Source: Taeniopygia guttata (taxonomy: Eukaryota; Chordata; Aves; Passeriformes; Estrildidae). Taken from it: a stretch of DNA of 64,000 nt. The notes under the pieces are model-generated. The model saw only the letters and a program-made list of their open reading frames with translations. It did no database searches and was not told the DNA's origin. The position numbers and the translations under genes were made by a program. This document shows, in pieces, positions 51,806 to 62,129 of the stretch (position 1 is its first letter; every line of letters begins with the position of its first letter). The stretch covers positions 62,001 to 126,000 of the forward strand of contig NC_133025.1 in the NCBI RefSeq assembly GCF_048771995.1, read 5' to 3'.

Positions 51806-52365
51806 CACAGAATCATCAAGACTGGAAGAGACCTTTAAGACCATCTGGCAACACAGCACCATTTTAATCACCCCTAAACCCAAGTGCCACATCCAGATGC
51901 CTCTTCAACACTTCTACAGGTGGTACCTCCACAACCTCCCTTGGCAGCTTATTCCAATGCCTAACCACTTCTGCAGTGAAAATAAAATTTCTGATGTCTA
52001 ATCTGTATCTCCCCTGGTACAACTTAAAGTAATTTCCTCTCATCCTTCCACTTGAGACATGGCAGAAAAAAACCAACCCCTGCCTCATGATGGTTTCCTT
52101 TTAGACAGCTGAAGAGAACAATGAGCGTGAGCCTCCTCTTCTTCAGACCAAACAAGGCCAATTCCCCCAGATGCCCCCAGAAGACCTTCACCAGCGTCAC
52201 TGCCCTTCTCTGAACTCACTCCAGCACTAAAATGCCATTTTTTAAGTGAGTGGCCCAAAACGGAACAGTATGTGAGGTGTGGCCTTACCAGTTCTGAGTA
52301 CAGGGGGACAATCACTTTCCTAGGCCTACTGGCCACACTACTCTTGGTATCTGGGGCCTGGTAAT
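51806..52365 (-). mobile_element. CR1 LINE 3' fragment (5' truncated)
   Basis: The plus strand begins with CAGAATCATCAAGACTGGAAGAGACC, the hallmark antisense 3' end of avian CR1. It continues through ...AGTGGCCCAAAACGGAACAGTATG..GAGGTGTGGCCTTACCAG and CTGGCCACACTA. On the minus strand 51864-52088 still reads as the end of the CR1 reverse transcriptase ORF, with the words [12 protein letters not shown] and [14 protein letters not shown]. It is a dead, 5'-truncated copy, as most avian CR1 are, and lies in the same orientation as LUZP2. Confidence 0.92.
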
Positions 52366-52751
52366 TCAAAATTTGTAAACATTCTAAGGGTTCATGGTGG
52401 GAAATAGAAAACTGCTCTAGTGTAAATAAACTTATGACTGACACTAAGCCTACAGTCAGCACAAACTGTAGTTCAATAAATACCTAAATCTACTAAAATC
52501 AGTGCAAAAATTTTTTGAGCTTTTTTTTCTAATTTGACCATCATCTTCTTAAATAACTTTGCAGATGTACTTAACTTCATGTATCATAATTAGTTCCACT
52601 GATTTCAGTAGCATCTCTCTCAGGTACAATTCATATGTAACTTAGTATTCATCTAAGTAACTGCAAGGCTTACATTTGTTTTTGTCAAATTCCACCAAAA
52701 CATCCACAGCCGATATAGGTAAACATGCTTACATTACATGACACTTCTTAC

Positions 52752-52826
52752 TTTGTCAAGGGCTGCGTTTTCCAATTTGTCTTTTGCAACAGATAGTTTT
52801 TGCTCCAGATCTGTTAGCTGTTGTGC
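52752..52826 (-). CDS. LUZP2: LUZP2 internal exon, 75 nt (25 codons)
   Basis: The acceptor GATCCCCACAG precedes GCACAACAG, and the donor GTAAGA follows GACAAA. The 25 codons read AQQLTDLEQKLSVAKDKLE followed by NAALDK, a leucine-zipper-like coiled coil. Junctions are phase 0 on both sides and join the neighbouring exons without a gap in the known protein order. Confidence 0.9.
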
Positions 52827-55171
52827 CTGTGGGGATCAAGAAAAAAAGCTGATGCAATCTCCAATGCATTTTTTCATGTGAGAGAGGAAAGAACAGAAAT
52901 TTTGCAAGTAATACATATGGGCTGGGTCAGATTTGCTTTTCCTGAGGAAAAAAAACCATTATGGCCAAATGTGCTCCATTGATGTGAATGCAAGCTTATA
53001 ATAATTCAATGTCAATAGCAAAATTATTTCCATACTATAAAATATTTAAGATTATGCCATAATATCCTTCTGGAAAATTCAAGGTATTCAAATGTCTTTT
53101 AATAATTTTGTTCGTTTGTCTGACTTCCGAGTGCAATTTGAAAATTATTTTGTAGTTTTAGGCATTGTGATGCCACCATTAAGCTAATTGGGCATAAACA
53201 GACAAATTAGAAAACACCCAAACATTCTTCTTGCATGCAGACACCTTATGAAATTATACTACCTACTACTATACAAGGAGGTAACTCCAGATTTTTTTTC
53301 TCCATGTCTTTTCCTGGAAATAGAGAAGGAAAATGCACAAGACTAGCTAACTCATAGCAGGAAAGCAATTTGGGAGACTTGTGTTGGAAGTCAGGATCAG
53401 GCTAGTAGCCTGCACCCTGAGTGGAAGGACTTCTGGCTCTGTATAATGTATATGTCATTCATGGAGCACAGGAGTTCAGCAGAAGCTTTTTAAGTGAGTG
53501 GCCCAAAACAAAGAGCATCAGAAGATGCTTTTAAATGTTCAGTAAATAAAGACAAGTATTTTCTCTCTCTTTCCCTAGGATATGTATGAACCCAGCCTGT
53601 TCACTTGAAGGAAATACATTCTCTGCAAGACTCTTCTGTTTCAGGAAAGCAGATTCCTGAAGTTGTCAGCCTTGTCATTAATAACACATTAGTATACAAC
53701 CAAAAGGAATAAGGATTCTTTTGCTGTTGTACCTGCAAAAAACCCAGCCTAGCCATTGTTTTCCCTGTTTGAAAAGGGATCCATAGAGAAGGACACTGGA
53801 CTAGCCACTTATCTTTTCTCTCGGAAATTCTGATTAGGTAAATATATATTTTGTGTATGCAAAATAATAGGATAAAATTCTCAATTTTCAGATAAAGAGC
53901 ACCACATTTTTATTTCAATATTTGCAAGTGCATTTTCCCTCAACACCATTCCATGCCCTCAGGCTTCTGGAGTACAATCCCAGCCAGAGATTTTTTCTTG
54001 GCAGACCTTTCAAGATCTCCTGCACGCTGCTGATTGTAGCATAGCTTAATGGATAGCCACACTACGTAAATGTTGTTTAGTGTAAATCCTGTAAGGTTAA
54101 CTTGTTTTCTGCTGGGGTAATGACAGTCCTTCCAGCACACGGCATAGATGAGGTGGTGAGCTTAGGCACGCCTGTAGTCCTCAGCAGACAGCTAATGTGA
54201 TGTTCATTTGCATTAGGCATAGTCTGTTCTGCCAAATGAAATGTCAAGAGTCTGGAATTTTCAGTTCCCAACTCGTGTAAAGAACTGAGTAGTTGCATTT
54301 TAAAACAGGAATAGGCATTTATCTTCAGATTTATCACCAGAGTCACAGTTTCATTAGTCAAAACCAAACTTCCTTCAAAGTGCAAGTCAACTGTGACGTG
54401 GGAAAGTCTCTTGTGAATTGCTGTCCATAATTTACACTGCATCACATTCCTTACAGCTAACATCAGTCACTGCCACAACATACATATCAGACCATTGGTT
54501 TGACCCTTTAGTCTGGCAACAGAGAATTCACTACAGAAATAATCCTTCCACTTTATCAGTTTGCAAAATTTAAGTGGAGTTATTACTGATTTACTAGAGA
54601 AAAAAATTACTGATATAAGAAATTGCTAGAATTCAGTAACTTTTTGGATTTTTTCCTAAATATGGTATACAGTATCACTCACAATAAACACGGCCACAGA
54701 AAATGTCTGAAAGACTGGACATTGACTCTATATGACGCAGAGACACTTCTCATAGAACTAGACCAAGAAATTTCTCACATCATTAACATTTTTATACTGT
54801 TACTTCTTATTTTTCAGTACAGCTATACAAATTAATATGCTCTCAATTAAAGAGAATCAAGATTTGAAAAACTGCATCATTTCAATTGCCACTAAAAAGG
54901 AAATTACACAAAATAACATATGACAAACATGAGGCTAGGATGGCACCTCTGATAGCGTGCAGAATTAGACTCAGATGGAAATGGTGAGGACCATACAACT
55001 AGGCAACTTCTTATTTCAGCACCATCAGATTTACAGTCTAAATCAGTGAAAAACCAGAGCTACAGTTATGAATTAGAGGGTGTCTGGTTTCCTTCAATAC
55101 ATGCATTACGTAGGCATCTGAAAGTCTTGGCAGTTGACAGAAAGCAGGCAGTGGTGGTTAGAATTGACTAC

Positions 55172-55510
55172 TGTCTTGTTCTGGTTTGAAAACAAAACCA
55201 ATGAGAGACTCCAAATCAAAAATACAGTTTATTAGGAAAAGTGAGAAAAGGAAACAAAATACCTGCAATAATACAAAAGAAAAACCACTGACAGAGTCAG
55301 AATATAACCTGATACCCTTTTTGGTCAGGGTTGGAATGGCTGCAGTCCTCCTGGAAACCCAGTGGAAAAGCCTGAGTTTGGTGTCCCAAAACCCCAAATT
55401 ATATCCAGTAAGGAATGCTTGGCTTCTCCCTCTGGGTGGAGCATCTCACAATGGGATGCTGTAACTGTTATCAGTCATGCAGTGACAGTCAATAGCCCAT
55501 TATCAGCTGT
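55172..55510 (-). mobile_element. LTR fragment, ERVL-like (endogenous retroviral, non-coding)
   Basis: Read on the minus strand, it has GGTATCAGGTTATATTCTGACTCTGTC, then a TTTTGTATTATTG stretch, then CCTAATAAACTGTATTTTTGATTTGGAGTCTCTC. This is an R/U5-like layout with an AATAAA signal. It shares this layout with the plus-strand fragment near 56.7-56.96 kb. The plus-strand left end TGTCTTGTTCTGGTTTG could be an LTR terminus. The right end is uncertain and no target duplication was identified. No retroviral gene is present. Confidence 0.5.
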
Positions 55511-56689
55511 TATGCGGCATGATGAAGTCAGCCTGTAGCTTATAGAACTTATTATCCCTAATAATGTGTTGCAAGAGCTCTGGGAAAAAAAAAAAAAAAA
55601 CAAAACAAAACAAAAAAAAAACTCTACTATTTTACATTGCATTTATGTTTATAACTGGTATTTTATAATAGTTTTTTTAGTTCAGTCATGTCTTTCCTAC
55701 ACAGTTCTGATAAACTTTCCAAGGGAGGCTGCACAAGATCCAGATGCTGAAAAACCACGCTGGATGAACAAACACACCCCAGACTAAAGATCCTGTCTGA
55801 AAGCAGTATTCTCTCAGGGAAGTTGGTACAACAGGCCAAAAAGGAAACTGTTCCCAGTTTTTTCTTATCATCTCCTTCGAAGACTGAACTACAGAAATTG
55901 TATTTACCATTACAGGGCAATGTAAAAGTAGCAACAAAGATAAGAGCATTCTTTCTGAGCTAGACACATAAATACACAAATAAAGTTATAGGAAAGTGAC
56001 ACAGCTTTTTTTTTTTTTTTTTTTTGGAAAGCTTTCTGCAAGAAAAATAGGAGCTTAATGGTACTTTGAACATAATGAAGAATGCTTTAAAATCTGTTAA
56101 ATGGACTAGTTTTTCACATATGCAAAGTTAGCTGAATTCTGCAGCTGATAATTTTAATACATGCAGAGGCAAATCATGGGGGAAGTGGATGTACATGAGG
56201 TGCTTTAGGATCAAGCCTAGTCACCAGAACTATACAAATAAAACTGTATTAGAAAGCCTGAAACTTGCATCTTCATATATGTGCCAGTACACAAAGTACT
56301 TCTGTAAAAATTTATCACAAATTTAAAATATGTAATCAATTATCACAAGCCCAGAAAGCAATCCTAATGTTTACACAAATTGTCTGCCAAAGCAGGTGGT
56401 TTTCTGCTTGTTTTTTTCCTTCCTTTGTTTTTCTTTTATTATTTCATCTCTTTCTCTGTATGTAATATGGAATCTCATTGCCTTCATTAGAGAAATAAAT
56501 AATTTAAAATTCTGGAAAATCAGTTTACTGTGGCATGTAATTAACTTCGCTAATAGAGAAGGAAACACACACGGCATCAGTTTTACTTCAGAGGGAGGAA
56601 TGGTACAGATATTTACCAAGTCCAGTCAATATGATGCAAAAATAATTTCACATAGTTTTGTATTTGACTCTATGTATTTGACTGCATCC

Positions 56690-56965
56690 CCAAGAACCAC
56701 AAGAACTCTCTACCACCAGCACCGGACCTCAGAGCAGGACCAGACCTTTCCACAGGCTCACTGCTCTGACAAGACCACATCCAATGGGACTGCAACCACC
56801 ATTTGGACTGCCACCACCACGCTGAGCAACAGGGTATCAGGTCGTGTTCTGACTTTGTCCCTTTAAACCAGCGTTTCTGTACTATTGCCATTATTGTAAT
56901 TTTCCTATTAAATTGTAGCCCTGACTTGAAATCTTTCACATAGCACTTGTGTGGGGTTCATTCCC
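56690..56965 (+). mobile_element. LTR fragment, ERVL-like, inverted relative to the one at 55.2 kb
   Basis: It reads GGTATCAGGTCGTGTTCTGACTTTGTCCCTTTAAACCAG, then ATTGTAATTTTCCTATTAAATTG, then CTGACTTGAAATCTTTCACA..GGTTCATTCCCTCC. In my recollection this is the style of avian ERVL LTR U3-R-U5 ends. Boundaries are approximate. No internal retroviral genes lie nearby, so it is a solo or broken LTR. Confidence 0.5.
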
Positions 56966-59551
56966 TCCACTGTTTTACCTTCCACTCAGCACAAGCAGAT
57001 ACTTTAAAAGTTTTCCAGACTATACTAAATGGCTTCTACTCTGCTTAGTGTGTGTGTGTGTGTGTCTTCAGACATGAAACACACATGAACAAGCACACTG
57101 AACCTACCCTCCCCCCCATCTCATATGATTTAGGAGAACAGCATAAGGCTGCTGCTCCCTCTGCTTCACAGATCAAATTTTCTTGGACAGGAAAAGTATT
57201 TCTGAATAAACCAGCAAAAAATATTTCTGGTTACATATAAAGGATATACCAATATTGGCAAAGCAGGCATTCAGTTTCATACGGAATTGCACACTGTCAA
57301 GAGATATTTCAATTATTTACAGATAAATATATAATACATAGTTCTCAGTACGTGGGGCTTTGGAATTCACAATTCATCAACATTCTCCATCTTTGAGTAT
57401 TTTAAATTACATAAGATCATAGCTTACCTAGAAGGCAAGTAACTCTCCTTATTTTGCAATAAAAGCACTCAGAGGAGAACCCACACTACCATTACCTACA
57501 TCTCAGCTGGTGGTTCTAGTGTTCATTCATAATCAAGAAGAGTGGAAAATGGATTTGTAGAAAGTTCTCAGGGCCTGACAGAAGGTCCACGCGGCATGCA
57601 TCCATATGCAAACTTTGAGACAAGACATACTCATTTAGAAATGCCATGGAATAGGACAGATATTGTTGAGAGAGAAATGGAGCTAGAAACAAGTTTCAAA
57701 GGATGGCCTTGCAAATAAGACTAGATACTTTGGACAAACAGAACTATGAAAGATGTATTGTAGTGGGACCCACTTTAAGGCATCTACAACATGGCATGGC
57801 AAAAAGCTAGGCCAAGAAACACTTATAGTATATTTTCATTAGGAAATAGCTGGCTTCTGATTGTGATGGTGTGAATTACAAACATCTGCATTGTGTCACC
57901 CTTCTCATGAGACTGAAAATGGAATAAAAGTTTTTAAAACGCCTCTCAGTTGCCCCGTCTCTGGGTCAGGAAAAGGGTATTGTCCTACAAAGAACCATGT
58001 CTATTCAAAAAAAATCAAAGACTTGAAGGTGTAATTCATGTGGTCAAATGTAGACATAGCCTTCAGAATATAACCCGCCAAGGATTTGAAGTGGAGACTA
58101 TGATGGAGAATGCCACATCCAGTCAGATGAAACCATTCCCATCCACAGGAGACACATTTCCTGCCTTTAGTACAGTTCCCCACATGTGTGCCTTAACTAC
58201 TACACTGCCACAGGTCACTGAAGCAGTCTTAGGAGAGGGTGGCTTTCACTGCACGTGTGTCAGTGGCTTGCTGGACAGCCTTTCTGCCGTGTTCACTTGT
58301 TTATGTGCCCGTTTTCTTTTTCATCTCCTGTAAGCTTTTTTCAGGTGGGTAGTACTTGGCAGGAGTTCCCTTGCTAAGCATTAGTGGACACCCTACCATA
58401 ACTCAGATCCTTTTTTGGGATCACTGTGTGTTAGCATAATGAAAACAACAGGAAGATAATAGTGCTGAGCAATCCTACTGCTTCAGCCAAAGAAAACAAA
58501 CTTTCACAGCAAAGCAAGATTAGAATTTTTGATCTTTACCTCTGAAGAGCCTTGGACTAAACCTATGCATTAAAAAAACAAAAACAAAAACCAAAACCCA
58601 ACCAAAAAAAAAAAAACAACCAAAAAAACCCCAAGCAAAGAGCAAGCACGCAAAAAAGAAAAAAAAAAGCACAGAAATCACACTGTTGTTTCAATGGCCC
58701 ACTATATTACTCTGTATTTCTCTGTATTTACGTATTCACAGCACTATAGATACTATAGAGAAACAGCAGAGAGAGTTAAACGCTTCCAGAAGACAATCTG
58801 GAACTCATAGTGACATGAATGACTTGTAAGTAATTCTAGGTCTAGTAACTTGGAAGATGACTACTTCATGTCCATCCTTTGTGTTGGGAATATATAAAGG
58901 GACTACTCCACTAACAGTCATCAGTCAGATGACCCACATCTCTCTCCTCTTCCTTTTAACAGGGATTAGCTTCTCCCTGTGTTAACAAGGACTAGACGCC
59001 CTTCAGCAATGTCTTTATGTTTTGTCCTGACCTCCTTTATTGTAAAAATTTTTATTATTTTTTAAAATGTGGTAGCTAGTGCAGACTATTGATTTGGATT
59101 GTTTTAGCAGCAGATGTTTCTTTTTTCTTAAGTCTTAAGACCTAAGGAACACTACATTGCTCAAGCTTATCATGAACACAGAGATTTACTTTAAATGTTA
59201 ACAATAGTTGACTTTGCCATGGAGGAGTGCTAATTAAAGGAAAAACAAGAAGCAGCTGTAAAATATGATATCATTCAGTTAAAAAGATGACGTTACAGAA
59301 GGTATGGAATAGGGCAACAGGTTTTATTCATCAGCAGTAACCTAGAATTTTGCTTTTTGCAAGCACAAAAATATATTCTATTTCTGAAAATCCATTATGG
59401 TATTAAGTCTGTCTTGATGTTTTGAGTTCTTTTCAGAACAAACTTCTTCCTGAGAACTGCAATAATAAAGGCAGCTACCATATTCCTACTTCGCTACAAT
59501 GCTGTATAAATGCTAATATACTTTAGCTAACTATAGTGAAATAAAACTTAC

Positions 59552-59614
59552 CTTAAAAATCAAATCCTTTCTCCCATAATGAAGCTCTTTCAGCTGGGCT
59601 TGGATCTTTTTTGA
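59552..59614 (-). CDS. LUZP2: LUZP2 internal exon, 63 nt (21 codons)
   Basis: The minus-strand acceptor TTCATTTTCAG precedes TCAAAAAAG, and the donor GTAAGT follows TTTAAG. The 21 codons read SKKIQAQLKELHYGRK then DLIFK. They differ conservatively from the LUZP2 sequence I remember (RYGKKDLLFK). Both introns are phase 0. The sequence is coiled-coil, with leucines in heptad-like spacing. All sites are intact. Confidence 0.9.
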
Positions 59615-61441
59615 CTGAAAATGAAGATAATCAAATCAGGTTTTGGGTTTTTTAAATTTTAAATATAAAAAAAAATTATGTGAATTCTGAGAACAGCAGA
59701 ACCTAGATCAGATTTATAATGTAGAATGTCCCCCTCCAAATAATTGTCGATTGCTTTTCCAGCTTCACAAGTCAAACCAACCAAAAGTACTGAGGAAAAT
59801 GCAAAATGGCACACAACTAAAGCACATACCTGAGTTAGGACTGTAAAGAACAGCAGCTGGGCTTACACATTTTGGACATGAGCTGTTATTAATACTTGCC
59901 ATGAAGCATAACTGAAGGCATCAACTTCAAAGTAAACAATCTTATTCTTAGAAGCAAAAAGGCTCCATAGGCTTATAAAAGTCTTTGTAAAGATCAGGGT
60001 GTTGCAGGTGGTATCCAAAGTAACTAGTTTGGAGCTACCTTCTCAGTTTGTAACCATGCCCTTGAAAGTACAGGCATAGTTATGCTTATTTATATCAGTT
60101 TAAGCTGATGTTTACTTTATATATTGCTAAATATAGACTTAAAATAATTCTAAGTAGTAGTCTATATATTATTTTATTAATTGAAACAAAAGAAATAGAA
60201 ATAGATTTTTTGTACTAAACTCAACTATTCAAGGAACATTATTTCACCATTTATCCAAGCATCCTCTCAAAGTAATAATTTGTTTTTAATAAAATACACA
60301 ATCCCAACTGATAAACAATACATTTTCTTGTATTAATTAATGCCAAGTGTTTCGAAGTCCTTGGAATGGATTAGAAGTCTGTTTCACATTTACTGAAAGA
60401 GCATTCCATAAACATAATATATTACAAAAGGAGTATATCTTAAGTTGGAATTTTAAAAAAGATTTTATTTCTTACCAATTGATGCAGTCCAATTCAGTGA
60501 CAGACTTTTGGGAAGGCTGAATGAATCTAAGGAACCTAAATGGTTACAGAATACCATAACCAAAAATGGTTATGGTATTCTGTAAAATCTGAAACTAATA
60601 GCAAAGATCAGTCCAGCAAAATTCTTTGAAACAATTTTGATTTTGAAAAACTTAAGAAAAACATTTCTAATCCTATTATTTCCTACCTTTGAGAATTTAC
60701 CAGAAACTTGACTCTCTAAGTACTGATCTCAAAAGGCATAGACTCTAATGAAGAAAATGCTTTCAATCATCATTAGGAAAATTTTAGTGCAGAGGAAATT
60801 TTTTATGCTTTGGTTTCTTTCTGGCAAGGTGCAATAACCTTAAGAGCAATTATAGATGCAAAAAACCCAGACTAAAGTAATGTGAATAAATCAGATTCAC
60901 ATGTAATAACTTTTTTTTTTTTTAAATTAAAAGAGAAATAAAGGGAATGCTTATATGACAGCAGGTACTTCCACATTGAGGAATTTGCCAAAAACAGGAT
61001 CTTTATTCCCCTGAAATAAGGAAGCACTCTGGGAATCAGTAATAATGGATTGTTCCTGTCTCAACTTCAAAACAAGCCTTTGGCAATTCCTAGCTTAGTG
61101 TAGACAAGGAGTTCATGTAAATGAAATCAGTTTTATATATGTTATAGATGCATATATCTATAGAATTACATCATAGGCACACCTAGATGATTTTATTAGT
61201 CTAAAACTAGAGTTTGCAACTTGCTTTCTAATACATTTGAACTGCTTCTTGTGAAGTCACAAAAATAAGTTGGGATGACAGCACTTCAGGAACACTCACC
61301 ATATAAGCATAATATATATATATTTTGTACTCATATATGTTCTTGTGTATATATAAAATACACCAGAACCTCAGTACCAAATACTTTGATGCAAATTTTT
61401 TTGGGTACATTAGATTTAGAACAGAGAGGAATCTTCCTTAC
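59615..61441. other. LUZP2 intron (1.83 kb)
   Basis: This is an AT-rich intron between the partial exon and the 63-nt exon, with consensus donor and acceptor. It contains the perfect hairpin at 60544-60585. Nothing else is recognisable. Confidence 0.7.
60544..60585. repeat. Perfect inverted repeat: 19-bp arms, 4-base loop
   Basis: The left arm TTACAGAATACCATAACCA (60544-60562) and right arm TGGTTATGGTATTCTGTAA (60567-60585) are exact reverse complements around AAAA. A match of this length is unlikely by chance. It could come from a template-switch replication error or form a short hairpin RNA. The arms are on the short side for a microRNA precursor and there is no conserved context to judge. 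Confidence 0.9.
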
Positions 61442-61498
61442 CTCTTCTGCGTGCATAGCACCAAGCTTGTTTCCTGACAAGAGCTTGTTTTTGAGGCT
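61442..61498 (-). CDS. LUZP2: LUZP2 internal exon, 5' truncated by the right junction
   Basis: On the minus strand this encodes SLKNKLLSGNKLGAMHAEE and ends with GAAGAG before a consensus donor GTAAGG (61441-61436). LUZP2 has CG-I-HAEE where this copy has GAMHAEE. Upstream of the AGC serine codon the sequence turns into a GC-rich CpG island with no pyrimidine tract or branch-point-like sequence, so the normal acceptor and the exon's 5' part are absent. The frame stays open upstream to 61630 (TGA at 61633-61631) but with no ATG; the first ATG is the one in this exon (GCT ATG CAC). The intron that follows is phase 0. Confidence 0.85.
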
Positions 61499-61589
61499 CG
61501 GGCCGCCCGAGCCGCCGCCGCCCCCCGCCCTGCGCTCACAGACACCGCCCCGCGCGCCGCTCGCCGCGCGCTCCCGCCCCGGCACCGGC

Positions 61590-61627
61590 GGCTGCAGTAC
61601 CGCCCTCTGCCCACAAGGCGGCAGCAC
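61590..61627 (-). repeat. 38-bp block with CTCF-like core, first copy (second at 61952-61989)
   Basis: GGCTGCAGTACCGCCCTCTG... is repeated 362 bases to the right with one substitution (AAGG to AGGG). Its minus strand reads GGGCAGAGGGCGGTACTG, matching all ten core positions AGRKGGCRSY of the CTCF motif, although the flank is weaker. CTCF binding is a guess from the motif. Confidence 0.5.
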
Positions 61628-61657
61628 TTTTCAAGCGAGTCCGCCACCAGGGACTCG

Positions 61658-61669
61658 CAAGATGGCGGC
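61658..61669 (+). promoter_or_regulatory. YY1-type site CAAGATGGCGGC, first copy
   Basis: This is an exact match to the extended YY1 consensus, which in vertebrate promoters usually lies just downstream of the start site. It sits in the duplicated TCAAGCGAG... cassette. Confidence 0.55.
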
Positions 61670-61928
61670 CCGTGGGGACCTTCACGGAGAAAGGCGTATT
61701 ACGCCGATGCCTGTCGGCCCCCGCCAAAAACCCGCACGCTCGCGGTGCTGCTGACCCCACAGCCCGTGTGCACGGCACCGGAACCGCCGCGGAAAATCCC
61801 GTCAGGGAGCGCCGGCGTTGGGGACAATTCAGGCAGTGTAGAAAAAACAGACACGGGTCCTCGAATGCCGACGTCCTCTTTTTCGCGCCATCTCGAGAAG
61901 GTCAAGCGAGTCCGCGACAAGCCACTCC

Positions 61929-61940
61929 CAAGATGGCGGC
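61929..61940 (+). promoter_or_regulatory. YY1-type site CAAGATGGCGGC, second copy
   Basis: This is the second exact copy, 271 bases from the first, preceded by the diverged cassette TCAAGCGAGTCCGCGACAAGCC. Confidence 0.55.
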
Positions 61941-62129
61941 CGCGGGCGGCGGGCTGCAGTACCGCCCTCTGCCCACAGGGCGGCAGCACTGCCGCCCGCC
62001 ACCGCCGGGGGCCGCCGCTCGCCTCGGGGCCGCGGGCGGGGCCGGCGGCAGAAAAGAACGGGCGCGATGCCCTCCGGAACCTGCCCTGCAGCAAATGCCC
62101 CAAAACATCCCGCGCGGAAAAGAACGCCA

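Larger units (their letters stand above)
49381..52751. other. LUZP2 intron (3.37 kb)
   Basis: This intron lies between two phase-0 exons on the minus strand. It holds an AAAAAGGG minisatellite and an antisense CR1 fragment, annotated separately. The remainder is AT-rich with nothing recognisable. Confidence 0.7.
52827..59551. other. LUZP2 intron (6.7 kb)
   Basis: This intron joins two phase-0 exons that are adjacent in the known protein, so no exon is missing inside. It contains two related LTR fragments in opposite orientation, a short CR1-like 23-mer at 53487-53509, poly(A)/poly(T) tracts (55585-55620, about 56006-56026, 58575-58660) and a (GT)n run near 57047-57064. The rest is AT-rich and unrecognised. 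Confidence 0.7.
47546..61498 (-). pseudogene. LUZP2: LUZP2 (leucine zipper protein 2) genomic fragment, truncated at both ends
   Basis: This is 13.95 kb of unique-looking DNA with four exons on the minus strand in gene order: 61498-61442 (partial), 59614-59552, 52826-52752 and 49380-49216. Joined, they give a continuous phase-0 reading frame matching, from memory, the central coiled-coil part of LUZP2, including its SLKNKLLSGNKL, KKIQAQLKEL, AQQLTDLEQKL and ETVQLCL words. LUZP2 is a protein of about 350 residues, mainly expressed in brain; its biochemical role is poorly known. Introns are retained, so this is DNA-level duplication or translocation rather than retroposition. No upstream exons and no final exon were found, and both ends abut composite-repeat sequence. 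No frameshift or stop breaks the four exons. It is either a recent truncated copy or, if the joins are assembly errors, part of the true locus. Confidence 0.7.

Noticed and set aside
53940..54463. Minus-strand ORFs of 66 and 128 codons in the LUZP2 intron
   Set aside because: No known domain and no splice or promoter context; adjacent LUZP2 exons join without needing them.
47546..61498. LUZP2 as a processed (retroposed) copy
   Set aside because: Three introns with consensus splice sites are retained and no exon-exon junction or poly(A) tail is present.
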